A DNA stretch of 64,000 nt from Candidula unifasciata (Eukaryota; Mollusca; Gastropoda; Stylommatophora; Geomitridae), in assembly GCA_905116865.2 (NCBI GenBank), contig CAJHNH020008571.1, forward strand, positions 166,501 to 230,500, read 5' to 3'. The notes under the pieces are model-generated. The model searched no databases and was not told the origin of the DNA. It was given only the letters and a program-made list of their open reading frames with translations. The position numbers and the translations under genes were made by a program. Positions within the stretch are counted from its first letter, which is position 1, and each line of letters opens with the position of its first letter. This document shows, piece after piece, positions 23,526 through 34,679 of the stretch.

Positions 23526-25935
23526 GAAATAGTCAGCTGGGCAACATCAATATGCGGGGATTGATTTGTTGACAGTCTTCGACGAAGAACATCCAAGAGG
23601 TGGTCAGTCGGAGAACTGTCAGGTGAATGAGCTGGCCACATCATTCTGATGAGTCCATGTTGCTGAATAAAGCCATTCACCACACGGCTCGATGGGGTCA
23701 ATCGTTTTTATCATTTTGGAGGATGGCGTTACTACCTATGGCCTTCAGAGCGGGATGAAAAATTGCTCTCTAGATGTCGTTCTGGTATCTTGGGCCGGTC
23801 AAGGTGCCTTGGATGATGTAGAATGTGGTCCTGTCGTGTCTGTAGAAACCTCCCCAGACCGCGACAGAACCCTTACCAAAACGATCCACCTCTAGGATTG
23901 TGTCATCAGTAAATCGCTTTCTTGGTCGTCTCCAAACTCTAATCCTGCCACAAATAAATGACACAGTGAGTGAGATTCTTCCGCAAAGAGGACTTGGCTC
24001 CATGGTTGCCTTATCCTTCGGATGTCATCGCGACACCAGGCAAGAGTAAAATTGATTCTGACTGCAGGAGGTACATCAGCCCTGTCAGACGCATGTAAAT
24101 GTATGCGAATGGTGCTTTGCCTGACCTTAACGTTTACAGCTGGACTCAGCTGATATCTTAGTATGGAACATGTCACTTCGAAGTTCGATGGCGCAGGGCT
24201 GACAATAAGAGGTACCGGTCATCATGTCTATTAGTGCATCTGGACGTTGGCGATCTTCCACACTTCCTGTGACCTGAAATGTCTCTAAAATCTTTGGATA
24301 GTAGAGTATGACACTGCAAGCTGCCTAGAAACTTCAAGGACAGATAAACCACTGTCAGCCCATGCCATACCACTGTCTGCCCATGGCATACCTCTGTCTG
24401 CCCATGTCATACCACTGTCAGCCCATGCCATACTACTGTCTGCCCATGCCATACCATTGTCGGCCCATGCCATACCTCTGTCTGCCCATGCCATACTACT
24501 GTCGGCACATGCCATACCATTGTCGGCCCATGCCATACTACTGTCTGCCCATGCCATACCATTGTCGGCCCATGCCATACCTCTGTCTGCCCATGCCATA
24601 CCACTGTCAGCCCATGCCATACCACTGTCTGCACATGCCATACTACTGTCTGCACATGCCATACCTCTGTCTGCCCATGCCATACCACTGTCTGCCCATG
24701 CCATACTACTGTCGGCACATGCCATACCATTGTCGGCCCATGCCATTCCACTGTCTGCCCATGCCATACCTCTGTCTGTCCATGCCATACTACTGTCTGC
24801 CCATGCCATACTACTGTCTGTCCATGCCATACCTCTGTCTGCCCATGCCATACCACTGTCAGCCCATGCCATACCACTGTCTGCACATGCCATACTACTG
24901 TCTGCACATGCCATACCTCTGTCTGCCCATGCCATACCACTGTCTGCCCATGCCATACTACTGTCTGCCCATGCCATACCTCTGTCTGTCCATGCCATAC
25001 CACTGTCAACCCATGCCATACCACTGTCAGCCTATGCCATACCACTGTCTGTACATGCCATACTACTGTCTGCACATGCCATACCTCTGTTTGCCCATGC
25101 CATACCACTGTCTGCCCATGCCATACTACTGTCAGCCCATGCCATACCACTGTCTGCACATGCCATACTACTGTCTGCACATGCCATACCTCTGTCTGCC
25201 CATGCCATACCACTGTCTGCCCATGCCATACTACTGTCTGCCCATGCCATACCTCTGTCTGTCCATGCCATACCACTGTCAACCCATGCCATAACACTGT
25301 CAGCCTATGCCATACCACTGTCTGCACATGCCATACTACTGTCTGCACATGCCATACCTCTGTCTGCCCATGCCATACCACTGTCTGCCCATGCCATACT
25401 ACTGTCGGCACATGCCATACCATTGTCGGCCCATGCCATTCCACTGTCTGCCCATGCCATACCTCTGTCTGTCCATGCCATACTACTGTCTGCCCATGCC
25501 ATACCTCTGTCTGTCCATGCCATTCCACTGTCTGCCCATGCCATACCACTGTCTGCCCATGCCATACTACTGTCTGCCCATGCCATACTACTGTCTGCCC
25601 ATGCCATACCTCTGTCTGTCCATGCCATACCACTGTCAACCCATGCCATACCACTGTCAGCCTATGCCATACTACTGTCTGCACATGCCATACCACTGTC
25701 GGCACATGCCATACCACTGTCTGCACATGCCATACCACTGTCAATCCATGCCATACCACTGTCAAACCATGCCATACCACTGTCAACCCATGCCATACTA
25801 CTGTCAACCCATGCCATACTACTGTCAGCCCATGCCATTCCACTGTCTGCCCATGCCATACCACTGTCAGCCCATGCCATTCTTTGTAAGGTGTCAAGAC
25901 TTCTACTCAGTGCCATGCTTTTTGCATAAACAACC
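23526..25935 (-). pseudogene. Tc1/mariner-family transposase, frameshifted and expanded by an internal minisatellite
   Basis: On the minus strand the pieces appear in transposase order. They are ALSRSLDTLQR (about 25890-25930), the 21-bp array, GLSVLEVSRQLAVSYSTIQR (helix-turn-helix, about 24290-24350), KCGRSPTSR and DDRYLLLSALRHR, and FTLAWCRDDIRRIRQPWSQV with LFAEESH. These are followed by RVWRRPRKRF, RFGKGSVAVWGGF, QGTLTGPRY and MMWPAHSPDSSPTDHLLD near 23600. Tc1 enzymes cut and paste DNA with a DDE/D triad. Here the usual SDES block reads AEES and the terminal PIEH block reads PTDH. At least four frameshifts or stops separate the blocks, so it is dead. Terminal inverted repeats were not found; the 3' side abuts a Repeat-E copy. 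Confidence 0.85.
24347..25884. repeat. 21-bp minisatellite, 73 units, grown from transposase codons
   Basis: The unit is CCATGCCATACCACTGTCTGC. The ATG of the first unit (24362) and of the last (25874) are exactly 72 x 21 bp apart, so the array contains no net indel. On the minus strand each unit reads MAWADSG, which joins in frame to the transposase sequence on both sides. Variants (CTG, CAG and CGG types) form higher-order patterns. A TAG-bearing unit recurs at 25031, 25304 and 25661, spaced 13 and 17 units apart. Open frames of 244-496 codons across it are repeat products, not genes. Confidence 0.97.
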
Positions 25936-26394
25936 CTGAGTCTGCTGATTGTTAAACAAATTAAGAGCAAACTCTGTTCACCAACAACCGCCATTGCATG
26001 TGGAGGAATGTCAGTCAGCACGATGACTTTGAGTTGTGAGTTAGATTATCTTCACAGCACTCCGGACATATCGATAGGCGCTAAGATTTCCCCTCTCAAC
26101 ATATTCATCAGCGTCGTGCGGTTGATAGAACCAGTCCTATGCTGGTTAACAAGACTGTCTGCGTCCGGTGTGCTTCTCATGCTTTGCTGTGCCGAACTTT
26201 ACTACCAGTTCACGTATTCTTAGAAGTGATGTGGACACCTTGCTTCCAAAATCCTCAGATCGTCCTATGGTCAGCAAACCTAATTTGCACGTGTTCACAT
26301 TAGTAGCCTATGAGTTACTTTCTTCTTTCATGTGCATTTAATATGTTACACTGAAGCATATCTATTTATAATGTATAAATATTGCTCACATGCG

Positions 26395-26525
26395 TTCGTG
26401 CATTGCTTGACTGTTGGTCGCTCATTCGTTACCTTTTAGATCGTCATGGCCAGGTGTACAGATCCATGTGAGGGAGGTTAAGTTCGATGTTTGAGTGTTT
26501 TCTACCCTTTCAAAGCGTTTACTAC
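26395..26525 (-). pseudogene. Decayed LINE RNase H fragment
   Basis: Aligns with 1160-1260 (AGATCCATGTGAGGGAGGTT versus the equivalent segment; TTTCTACCC and TCAAAGCGTT blocks). All frames are broken. Confidence 0.45.
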
Positions 26526-26529
26526 CTAT

Positions 26530-27055
26530 TGCAATGTTCTTACCCTCTTATGGAAGCGACAGAATATGGGGGTAGACACGATATCTATTCGTCACACATC
26601 ATGGGCTTTAAAAAAGAAAAAAACTAATGCACAAACGCTAAGTAATAAATGTTTAATTTGTATTTCACAACAGCGTAGTCACCAGATACAGTTTAAGTTG
26701 CAATAAAACTTCGTTAGTACAAACTCGTTTAAGGAGAACTTTGGTTAGCATGAAAAAATTTTGGTCTCAGAAAAGCTGTTTTTTTTTTAAATTAGTTCCA
26801 TGAGAGAACGAAAACTTTCAACACCAACACTTGATATTTCGATCCCTTGAAATTCCTATTAACGAGTTAAAAGGTAAAAGGTAAAGTCAGGAGATGTGAA
26901 CCAGTGTCATTTGCACAAGGTTATAAACCATAAGTGCTCTGCCACCAGTATGGACAGCTGATAAGAAACTGTCCGCCTGTGTCGCCGTCTGCACGAAACT
27001 CCGTAATTAACGAGATTCTACTGTAAATATGTAAATGCAAAAAAAAAAAAAAAAA
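26530..27055. other. Stretch without recognised gene
   Basis: Mostly AT-rich unique-looking sequence with a poly-A run at 27040-27055. Confidence 0.4.
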
Positions 27056-27059
27056 CGAT

Positions 27060-27145
27060 GAAAGCTGAAGAAACAAAGTGAACACAAATGTTGACAGCAA
27101 TGATCCTGAAATCCCATGCTATAATTGTGGGACTTTTCTTTCTGT
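27060..27145 (+). pseudogene. LINE 3' zinc-finger fragment
   Basis: Reads NTNVDSNDPEIPCYNCG, homologous to NKNVDNSGPEILCYNCG on the minus strand near 8790. This is a short 5'-truncated copy. Confidence 0.55.
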
Positions 27146-27794
27146 AAGTCCCATGCTAGTGCCTCCTCCGGAAAGTGTGCCAGCCACTGTACATTTTTGG
27201 CTTGAAGTGTTAAATGTTTTAGTCGATTCTTCACTGTTAGGTGTAACTGACCTTCGTTTAGACAGCCCTGGAAGGGGGGTTTTCGTGAGTCATGACGACA
27301 CGTAAGACAGAACATTGTGACTCATTTACTATTGTCATTGTAACTAAATAAACAAAGCACCCTTTCTTTGTCACTGGCTCATGGCTCATTGTATTTGACT
27401 CAGTTTTATAGACCAGTCGCATTCAGTGGATGATTTAGTCAGTTTCAAACTGGGCGCCTTTACTTCCCAAGAGATTACCAATTTTAGGCTGGATCGACCT
27501 GAGAGCCGATGTAATTTTAAAAATAATCGGCTCCGCTGCGGATTCGAAACAGTGCGTTACAGCGGCTTCTGAGACTGTTAAACTAAAGTCATATTCGGGA
27601 ATATTGTAATATCCATTTTACTTCTTGTAAGTACAGCACCTGTTGAGAGAATGTTTTCTGTCAAGAGTAGTGTAAGGTTGAAGGAAATGCAAGCTTGTGT
27701 GTTGAGATAAATCTAGATTGAGTTTTGAGATAATTCTAGATTAAGTGTTGAAATAGTGATGTGTTTGTTAGTTACAAGAAACAACTGTGTCATC

Positions 27795-27821
27795 TGATTG
27801 GAAAAGTTTATATATATATAA

Positions 27822-27882
<61 letters not shown>
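27795..27882. repeat. TA microsatellite
   Basis: (TA)n with two short interruptions, ending immediately before a LINE fragment. Confidence 0.95.
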
Positions 27883-27891
<9 letters not shown>

Positions 27892-27894
27892 ATC

Positions 27895-28125
27895 ACTCCC
27901 CTGAGTGCCAGCTATGTAACTACCCCTACGAAACTGTTGAACACCATCTCTTTGAGTGCCCAAAACTCAGTGAGACAAGAAGAACGCTACTCCCTATGAG
28001 ACCAGACAAGTGGAACACCTTGTACGGAGGAAAAGGACAGCTTGTGAAAACATGCAAATTCCACTACATAGCATTGGGCCAAAGGGCGAAAGCTCATGCG
28101 CCGCTGGATCTATAACAACAACAAC
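27895..28125 (+). pseudogene. LINE C-terminal zinc-knuckle fragment with CAA tail
   Basis: The + strand reads ECQLCNYPYETVEHHLFECP, a C-x2-C-x8-H-x4-C motif typical of the end of LINE RT proteins, followed by TRRTLLPMRPDKWNTLY and a stop near 28110. Directly after the stop is CAACAACAACAAC and then mixed CA/TA repeats. The RT core is absent. Confidence 0.75.
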
Positions 28126-28589
28126 AACACACATACATATATATTTATATATACACACACACACACACACATATATATATAGTACAAGTCGTGAGGCGGT
28201 GGTCATGTCTGTCCACAGCGTCTGTCTCGTTTCCTTTTAGTCCCTGCTGACGCAAAGGATTTTCCATGCAACGATGTCAAACTGTACAGCAACGTCTCTC
28301 TCTGTCATTCGCTCTCTCCTAATATGTGTCTCTCTCGTCCTCTTCTCCCCCTCCTATCGTCACACAGTTCTCTCTACCCCCTCCCCCCCCCCCCCCCCCC
28401 CCCATCAAACACCCCACCCGCCCACTGAATAGACTGCATACACGCGGTTTACCAATTGGAGCTGTGAGATAGGAAAACCATGCGGCAGTCACTGTCGTTA
28501 CATCAGCCAGAACAGAATGGCAGTTCTTAGCCTAAAAATACTCAGAGACGCACTCAAGAGAAAATCGTAGCACCTATATTTAAAATGAT

Positions 28590-29155
28590 AAGTGAACAAT
28601 GTACTGTGGTTTTTTCCTTCTCTTGCTGTGACTCAAGAATATAGACTGTCTCCTTCTCCTGCTGCGACTGAAGAATATAGACTGTCAGCTTCTCTTGGTG
28701 TGATAATATAGACTGTCTCCTTCTCTTGACGTGACTCAAGAATATAGACTGCCTCCTTCTCTTGACGTGACTTAAGAATATAGACTGTCTCCCTTTCCTG
28801 ACGTGACTTAAGAATATAGACTGTCTCCCTTTCCTGACGTGACTTAAGAATATAGACTGTCTCCCTTTCCTGACGTGACTTAAGAATATAGACTGTCTCC
28901 CTTTCCTGACGTGACTTAAGAATATAGACTGTCTCCCTTTCCTGACGTGACTTAAGAATATAGACTGTCTCCCTTTCCTGACGTGACGTAAGAATATAGA
29001 CTGTCTCCCTTTCCTGACGTGACTTAAGAATATAGACTGTCTCCCTTTCCTGACGTGACTTAAGAATATAGACTGTCTCCCTTTCCTGACGTGACTTAAG
29101 AATATAGACTGTCTCCCTTTCCTGACATGACTTAAGAATATAGACTGTCTCCTTC
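28590..29155. repeat. 36-bp minisatellite
   Basis: About 15 units of roughly 36 bp built on GACGTGACTTAAGAATATAG and ACTGTCTCCCTTTCCT. The first few (28600-28760) are diverged and of uneven length, the later ones almost identical. Confidence 0.95.
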
Positions 29156-29159
29156 TGGT

Positions 29160-29665
29160 GTGGGCAGTGAGCTGTCTTCGTGTGTCAGTTTCTTTAAAGA
29201 AATTTTCGTTATGTGCCGGAAGCTATGAAGGCAGGTATCAGTGCCTTTACATACGTCTGTGAAACACACATCTCAGCATCCAAACTTGAAAAGGGGGGGG
29301 AAGAGAAATCAGTTTTGAAAAAAAGATCGTATCGAAAGTTTATATTAAATTATACATAGACCGAATCAGAAGTGACGAAATTCGCAGTATCCATCCCTCA
29401 ACACATTGGAAACTGTGAGCCTCTTTTAAAAACCGGCCTCTTCATAACGTCACTACAGGGCTGTGTAGAGGAGAAGATGTATGACAAGAAAGGTCTGGAT
29501 GCATAATTTGGCTGAATTGGCAGACCTAAAACATGTAAACATTAAGTTCATTACATCTAACCGACAGAGGTAGCTGATCAAACATTCATCGGCAATTGGT
29601 GGCCAAACGAAATGCGGTGTTGTATTGTGTGATGATATACTTGTTTTTCTTTTGGTATCCTACTG
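29160..29665. other. Stretch without recognised gene
   Basis: No repeat or protein motif recognised. Confidence 0.4.
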
Positions 29666-29668
29666 CTT

Positions 29669-29892
29669 AGTCGGCTCTGTGGCTAAGTCGATGCGAACAC
29701 TTCGCTTCGTAATGCCGGGATGCCGGGTTCGATCCCAGCTGCGGGCAATGCGCCTTGCGTTGGTTTCGACAGTGGTATCAAGAAAGCCGACCGTCCAGAA
29801 AGCAATGGCAAACTACTGGACGTAAATTTGCCTAGAGAAACCACACAACAGCCAGGGGCTGTTATGGTTGGTTCTGCAACGTCCTGTACAGG
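29669..29892 (+). mobile_element. SINE-A copy 3
   Basis: Head AGTCGGCTCTGTGGCTAAGT, B box GGTTCGATCCC at 29726-29736, conserved body and GTTGGTTCTGCAACGTCCTG end. It is followed at once by a second B-box-like GGTTCAATTCCC (see 3612-3690). Confidence 0.85.
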
Positions 29893-30479
29893 TTCAATTC
29901 CCGGCACGGTAACTATAGTTTTCGATTTTTATGTTGTCTAGTGTGTTCTTCTATCTTTCTACTTTTTTCTATGAGTGCCGTTCACAATACTTTCTGTTAC
30001 TTGATTAATTCATATTTAACGTCCTCAAATGGTTCCCCCCTCTGTTTATTTATGTAAAGGATACGCAACAACCTTTTCTATCCTACTGCTTAGGCTTGAA
30101 AGCGCCGTAGAGAGGAGTTAGATGAAGCTTTCTGTCGTTTGCTAGCTGCGTAGCTTATGTTAATGCCAGTGTTGCCACTTTTCTTTGACAAAAAATATCC
30201 GAAACGGTGTCAAAAAATATCTAAAAAGATGTAAATCTGCGTGGAAAAGATCTAAAAAAAAAACATCCAAATTGAAAAAGTCAAAAATTACATAGCTTTT
30301 GTTATGACTTACCCTACATAATCATGTTCTTACCTTCACTGATGTCTGCCTCACAAGATCCACAGGATAAACTTAGCTTGGATAATGAAGTTGAAGCTTC
30401 GGATCCAAAATGACCCTGGTATGCTTTAGCTGTTCAAACTTCTTTATAAGTGGAACAGTAGGCTTATTTCTCTAGTCTC

Positions 30480-32064
30480 GTCAGGCCGAATTTTAATGAC
30501 ACGATAGCATTTAAGAGGTCAAATTTCATCCTGTTTTTTAAAGGTTAGATTTGATATAATTCCTTGCACTGAAAACTCTTTCTACGTCAGCATTTGAGTG
30601 GGGTAGTATCATGGCAGACATGGCACTTTAAAGAGCTTACAGAATGGACTGTTTGATGAGGCATTTTTAAATTGTCTCACTTCACTCCAAAACGCTTTAG
30701 TTTCTGTTTTGTTTGTCCATTCAACTAACTTTATTTTGGTTAACTGATATTCTGCTTCCGCGACACTATTATCAGTAGCCCCTAAATATTTCATAACTTT
30801 ACAATATTTAGGTATGTCATTTATTGGCTGAAGTATGTTGCTCACAGAAAAAAGTGAAATAATTTTCAAAACATCTAGATTTTCAGGAAGTCTCTGCTTC
30901 AATAAGGAGATAAAGAAATCTTATCAGCGTTTTCTTAAGTTGTTCTCTTCATTCTTTGTTAACAGTCCTTTTGTTTTTAAATCATGAATTTTTGATTCGA
31001 TTTAATATCCAAGGTGTGGCTTAGGAGCCAAATAGCTCTCTATAGTGCAAGTGAGCAAATTAGCTTTAGAAGTTGGCAACACCAGTCTTTTACCGAGTGA
31101 AATAGCAAGGTGGGATCATCAAGTAATTTATCTTTATCAACAAGTTTAGATTCGAACAGTTTATTAACTTTTTGCACTTCCATTAGAATAGGTTATAAAA
31201 AGAGAATAAATGACACATTTTTTTTCATCACTGTACATTCCATAAAGTATTTCAGCTTTGTAGCACTTTTCCCTTTGTCTTGTTATTTCACAGTGTGTCT
31301 TCAACTTCAGCCATTGCTTCATAATTCTTTCAACAGCTGGTTAAATTGATAACCATCTAGTTTTGCATTCTGACAGAATTTTTGGTGGTGTGGAACCATC
31401 ATTCAAGGCTGTATATAATGTATTGTATGGCTGTTGTCTGACAAATGATTTGGAAAACCAGTAAAGTGTTTCAGCAATAAGGTATTCCAAAATCCTTGGT
31501 AAATATTTAGATGAAGCATGTGATAATGCTAGCTGCAATGAATGACACATATATTTCATAAGTATTAACGATGGATTAGCTTCCTTCAACTTGGCATAAA
31601 CGCCATTGTTTATACCAGCCATCACTGAGGCATTATCAGTACCATTTACAGCAAAATTCTTCAAGCCTAACTGTTTGCTGATTAAAAGGTCCTTCAGTTC
31701 CTAAACTATACTTTTTACATCACACTTTTCAAATTGAACTAGTCCAAGATTTTTTTACAAATCGATCAAATGGTCACAGTTTGAAATTGTGCAGTGACAA
31801 ATTAAAAACATTGCGACTGACTTTAACTTTTGATGATTCATTTATCAATATAATTCTGAAAACAGATGTCAGCGGTGTAATATCTTTAAATGAAACTGTA
31901 GTTTTATGCTTTTTTAGTCTCTGCATGACTCTGAGTTTTGTATTTTCGCTTTAATTTCACATTTGCAGTACTTACAACAAGCTTTGGTCATATCCCCAGT
32001 TTTTAATTTTGTCATCATGCAACCACTCTTTCCAAATTTTTAGCTCATACTTTACTTTTGGCAT
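30480..32064 (-). pseudogene. hAT transposase (broken)
   Basis: The start codon is probably at 32064 (MPKVKYELKIWKEWL). The N-terminus has a BED-like C-x2-C zinc segment (CCKYCKCEIK, then KHKTTVSFKDITPLTSVF) reached through frameshifts. The middle is intact for 107 codons (31664-31341) with NGTDNASVMAGINNGVYAKL, CHSLQLALSHASS and CKTRWLSI, conserved hAT catalytic-domain blocks. The C-terminal dimerisation signature PHSNADVERVFSARNYIKSN lies at about 30555-30612. Several frameshifts and stops mean no active enzyme can be made from this copy. hAT transposases excise and reinsert elements with the termini described for this locus. Confidence 0.85.
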
Positions 32065-32581
32065 GTTGAAAGGTTTTTTTTTTTTCAAAGTGAAAGCCAC
32101 ATAAGAAGGTGAGCAATATTTTTTTTTAAATCACATGAAAAAGAAACGCAAAGTCAGCTCAGTGAGGATACGGTTGAAACAAAGTTAGTATGATTTACGC
32201 GCGTTTTTATTAATCAGTAAATTCCAGAGAAATTTGACTAAAAAGCTCAACAAAATGGGAAAGAGGAAAACGTGCACAAAACAACAAAACGTAACGTTTC
32301 GGCTGGGCAGCCTTTTTCAAACACAAGTGAAAGACACAAACGAGGAATGGAGAGTATGTAGATCTCTAAGGGGTGACGTGAGCGCTTTAAAAAAATGTGA
32401 TGCGGAAAAAATGAAATAAAATAAAATAAACGATGGCTAAAAAATATAGTCACAATACTGGGAAAAAAAGAAATGCAAGTGGTAATGATACATAAATGAT
32501 ACTGATAAGAAATAGAATAAGGTAATAATATGAAATAAAATAAAAAAATTAACATTTAAAATGTGATAAGATTAGAACTAT

Positions 32582-32968
32582 TTAGATGAAGGTATGTTGG
32601 ATATTGATACCTCTTGGACTAAGAACGCCAAGGCTGTGGATAAGGCGATTTTCCAAAGCGAGGCGGGTAGTATGATCGCCAGAGCAAGATTTTAATGCTG
32701 TGACAGATATGTCATCTTTACCGCTGTGGTCAGGGCTATTAAAATGAAGAGGGATTGGTTTGAGTGTCTTCTTGTCGATATCGGAGAGGTGTTCCCGGAA
32801 ACGATCAGCTAGCTTCCTGCCAGTCTCTCCAATGTATGCCTTGCTGCATCGTTTGCAGATAATTGCATAAATTAAACGATGCAGCAAGGCATACATTGGA
32901 GAGACTGGCAGGAAGCTAGCTGATCGTTTCCGGGAACACCTCTCCGATATCGACAAGAAGACACTCAA
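32582..32968 (-). pseudogene. Penelope-like GIY-YIG endonuclease end, left copy
   Basis: The minus strand reads RLIYAIICKRCSKAYIGETG, RKLADRFREHLSDIDKKTLK, PIPLHFNSPDHSGKDDISV and ends NIQHTFI. YIGETGR, the F-x-EH block and PxxxHFN are hallmarks of the GIY-YIG endonuclease at the C-terminus of Penelope-like retroelements. This copy runs through the palindrome loop, so its authentic sequence extends about six codons further than the right copy. The first 30 or so codons of the 128-codon frame are antisense to the right arm and not native. RT is absent. Confidence 0.8.
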
Positions 32969-33146
32969 ACCAATCCCTCTTCATTTTAATAGCCCTGACC
33001 ACAGCGGTAAAGATGACATATCTGTCACAGCATTAAAATCTTGCTCTGGCGATCATACTACCCGCCTCGCTTTGGAAAATCGCCTTATCCACAGCCTTGG
33101 CGTTCTTAGTCCAAGAGGTATCAATATCCCACATACCTTCATCTAA
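32874..33146 (+). pseudogene. Penelope-like GIY-YIG endonuclease end, right copy
   Basis: Same protein segment on the + strand (from CSKAYIGETGRKLAD to NIPHTFI, stop at 33144-33146), differing from the left copy by a Gln/Pro change near the end. It is truncated at the loop boundary and lacks RT. Confidence 0.8.
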
Positions 33147-33405
33147 ATAGTTCTAATCTTATCACATTTTAAATGTTAATTTTTTTATTTTATTTCATAT
33201 TATTACCTTTTTCTATTTCTTATCAGTATCATTTATGTATCATTACCACTTGCATTTCTTTTTTTCCCAGTATTGTGACTATATTTTTTAGCCATCGTTT
33301 ATTTTATTTTATTTCATTTTTTCCGCATCACATTTTTTTAAAGCGCTCACGTCACCCCTTAGAGATCTACATACTCTCCATTCCTCGTTTGTGTCTTTCA
33401 CTTGT

Positions 33406-33436
33406 GTTTGAAAAAGGCTGCCCAGCCGAAACGTTA
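33406..33436 (+). other. Degenerate hammerhead-like motif in Penelope 3' region
   Basis: TTGAAAAAGGCTGCCCAGCC then GAAACGT has the layout of a hammerhead ribozyme (CUGANGA, helix II, GAAAC), with GGCT/AGCC able to pair. Positions expected to be C and G of CUGANGA are T and A, so self-cleavage is unlikely. The mirror copy is in the left arm at about 32292-32322. Confidence 0.4.
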
Positions 33437-34409
33437 CGTTTTGTTGTTTTGTGCACGTTTTCCTCTTTCCCATTTTGTTGAGCTTTTTAGTCAAATTTCT
33501 CTGGAATTCATTGTATTAGCTTGACTGCAGTCACCCCCATAGTTTAACCATTTTTGGATATTAATCAGTACCGGGGCTGCCAGATATTTGTGTGTTGACC
33601 CCTGTGAGAGTTCAAAGTTCAAGTAATGGAAGTTGTCACAATGTACGTGCCAGACCAAAACAAAAATATTGTAGTAAATATTTTACACAGTAATTATTAA
33701 ATTGACAATGAAAGAAAAAAAAATCTATAAAATATATAACTCCATATGAAGAGAAGCTAGAACAATATTTACGATCTAAACGTCAAAAACAGTATCTAAA
33801 TGCAATGAAAAAGATCTAAATTTGGATATAAAAGATCCAAAGTGGCAACACTGGTGAATGCCATACAGCTTTTCTTTAGGTCCCTCTCACATCCCCCATG
33901 CCCAATCTATATTTTTTTTTTTTTTTGGTCGGCCTTTTGTCTTGTTGTCTGCTGTTTTCGCGTAGTACGCTGAAGCTGTTGGCTGATTTTGTTCTATTCT
34001 GACCAGGGAACCAAACCATTTATTTGATTCTTTGATGTTCAGTGAAATCATTTATTTGTAATGCACCTAATGTTTTATCTTAGATGATCGTTGGTGACTG
34101 TCTAGTTGTGTTTTTTTTCCGCCGTATTTCTCACACATTTAACATTTTACGATTTCGCATTTATGTTTTTGATGATGCTACATACAAGAAGTAAATTAAC
34201 AAGTATTAGTCAGCGCTAACAGCCGCAGAGAAAAGACAAGAGAGTCCGAAATGGAACCAACCAAAATGTCAGCAGTGCACACCAATATTGGACGCAATCA
34301 TTTATTTCAAAGCCCCTACACAGGCTGCCGTCGGGAGCCTTATATAACCTAACATAACCCTTGACCTATTCGGGTCTTGAAGGTGAATCGATGGAATCAC
34401 TAGCACATA

Positions 34410-34620
34410 AACCCGCCATATTTCTTTGTCTTCCGTTTGATGAATACGTTTATGATAACTTAGTCCTGTCCATTTCTTAATGATGTCATTCCAGTTCTTC
34501 TTTGTTCTCCTCTTCTTCGACTATCCCGAATGTTCCTTAAAGCACAGTCTTTGCAATCAAATCATGTCTCACAAGTAACCGAACCAAGCTATCTTGCGAC
34601 GTTTCACCACAGACAAGAGA
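34410..34620 (-). pseudogene. LINE C-terminal fragment
   Basis: The minus strand reads KRRKIAWFGYL, stops, then KKRRTKKNWNDIIKKWTGLS, resembling the RKLRWFGHV and RRGRQRKSWxDNIKEWTG blocks of gastropod LINEs. Several stops are present. Confidence 0.6.
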
Positions 34621-34679
34621 GGCTTCTGATGTCCTACAAATGTGTATATTTTGTCTCTGACATATTTATTATTTTTGTG

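Larger units (their letters stand above)
32208..33570. mobile_element. Penelope-like element insertion, head-to-head palindrome
   Basis: Identical TATTAATCAGTA copies at 32208-32219 and 33559-33570 bound the insert. Inside, 32220-32854 and 32874-33508 are 635-bp inverted arms with only about two mismatches seen, separated by a 19-bp loop. A further 50 bp (33509-33558) follows the right arm. Each arm carries a 5'-truncated GIY-YIG coding end and its 3' untranslated region, pointing outward. The insert sits upstream of the hAT transposase start, so it is younger than the hAT. Confidence 0.88.
30159..33861 (-). mobile_element. hAT DNA transposon with TIRs and 8-bp target duplication
   Basis: The left end CAGTGTTGCCACTTT starts at 30167; its reverse complement ends at 33853. 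The flanks are GTTAATGC (30159-30166) and GTGAATGC (33854-33861), an 8-bp target duplication with one mismatch, as expected for hAT. Both subterminal regions carry repeated ATCTAAA/GATCTAAA motifs. The element is 3687 bp, of which 1351 bp (32208-33558) are a later nested insertion including one copy of its target duplication. Confidence 0.9.

Noticed and set aside
24362..25929. Open frames of 310 to 496 codons on both strands across the 21-bp array
   Set aside because: Unit length is a multiple of three, so most frames stay open; composition is purely periodic and there is no gene context.
26000..26230. Second terminal region of the Tc1-like element
   Set aside because: Compared with the 23480-23560 side, no inverted terminal repeat or TA duplication could be aligned.
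28590..29155. CRISPR-like regular repeats
   Set aside because: Units are contiguous with no unique spacers and the context is eukaryotic; it is a minisatellite. The same applies to 4366-4855 and 50717-51595.
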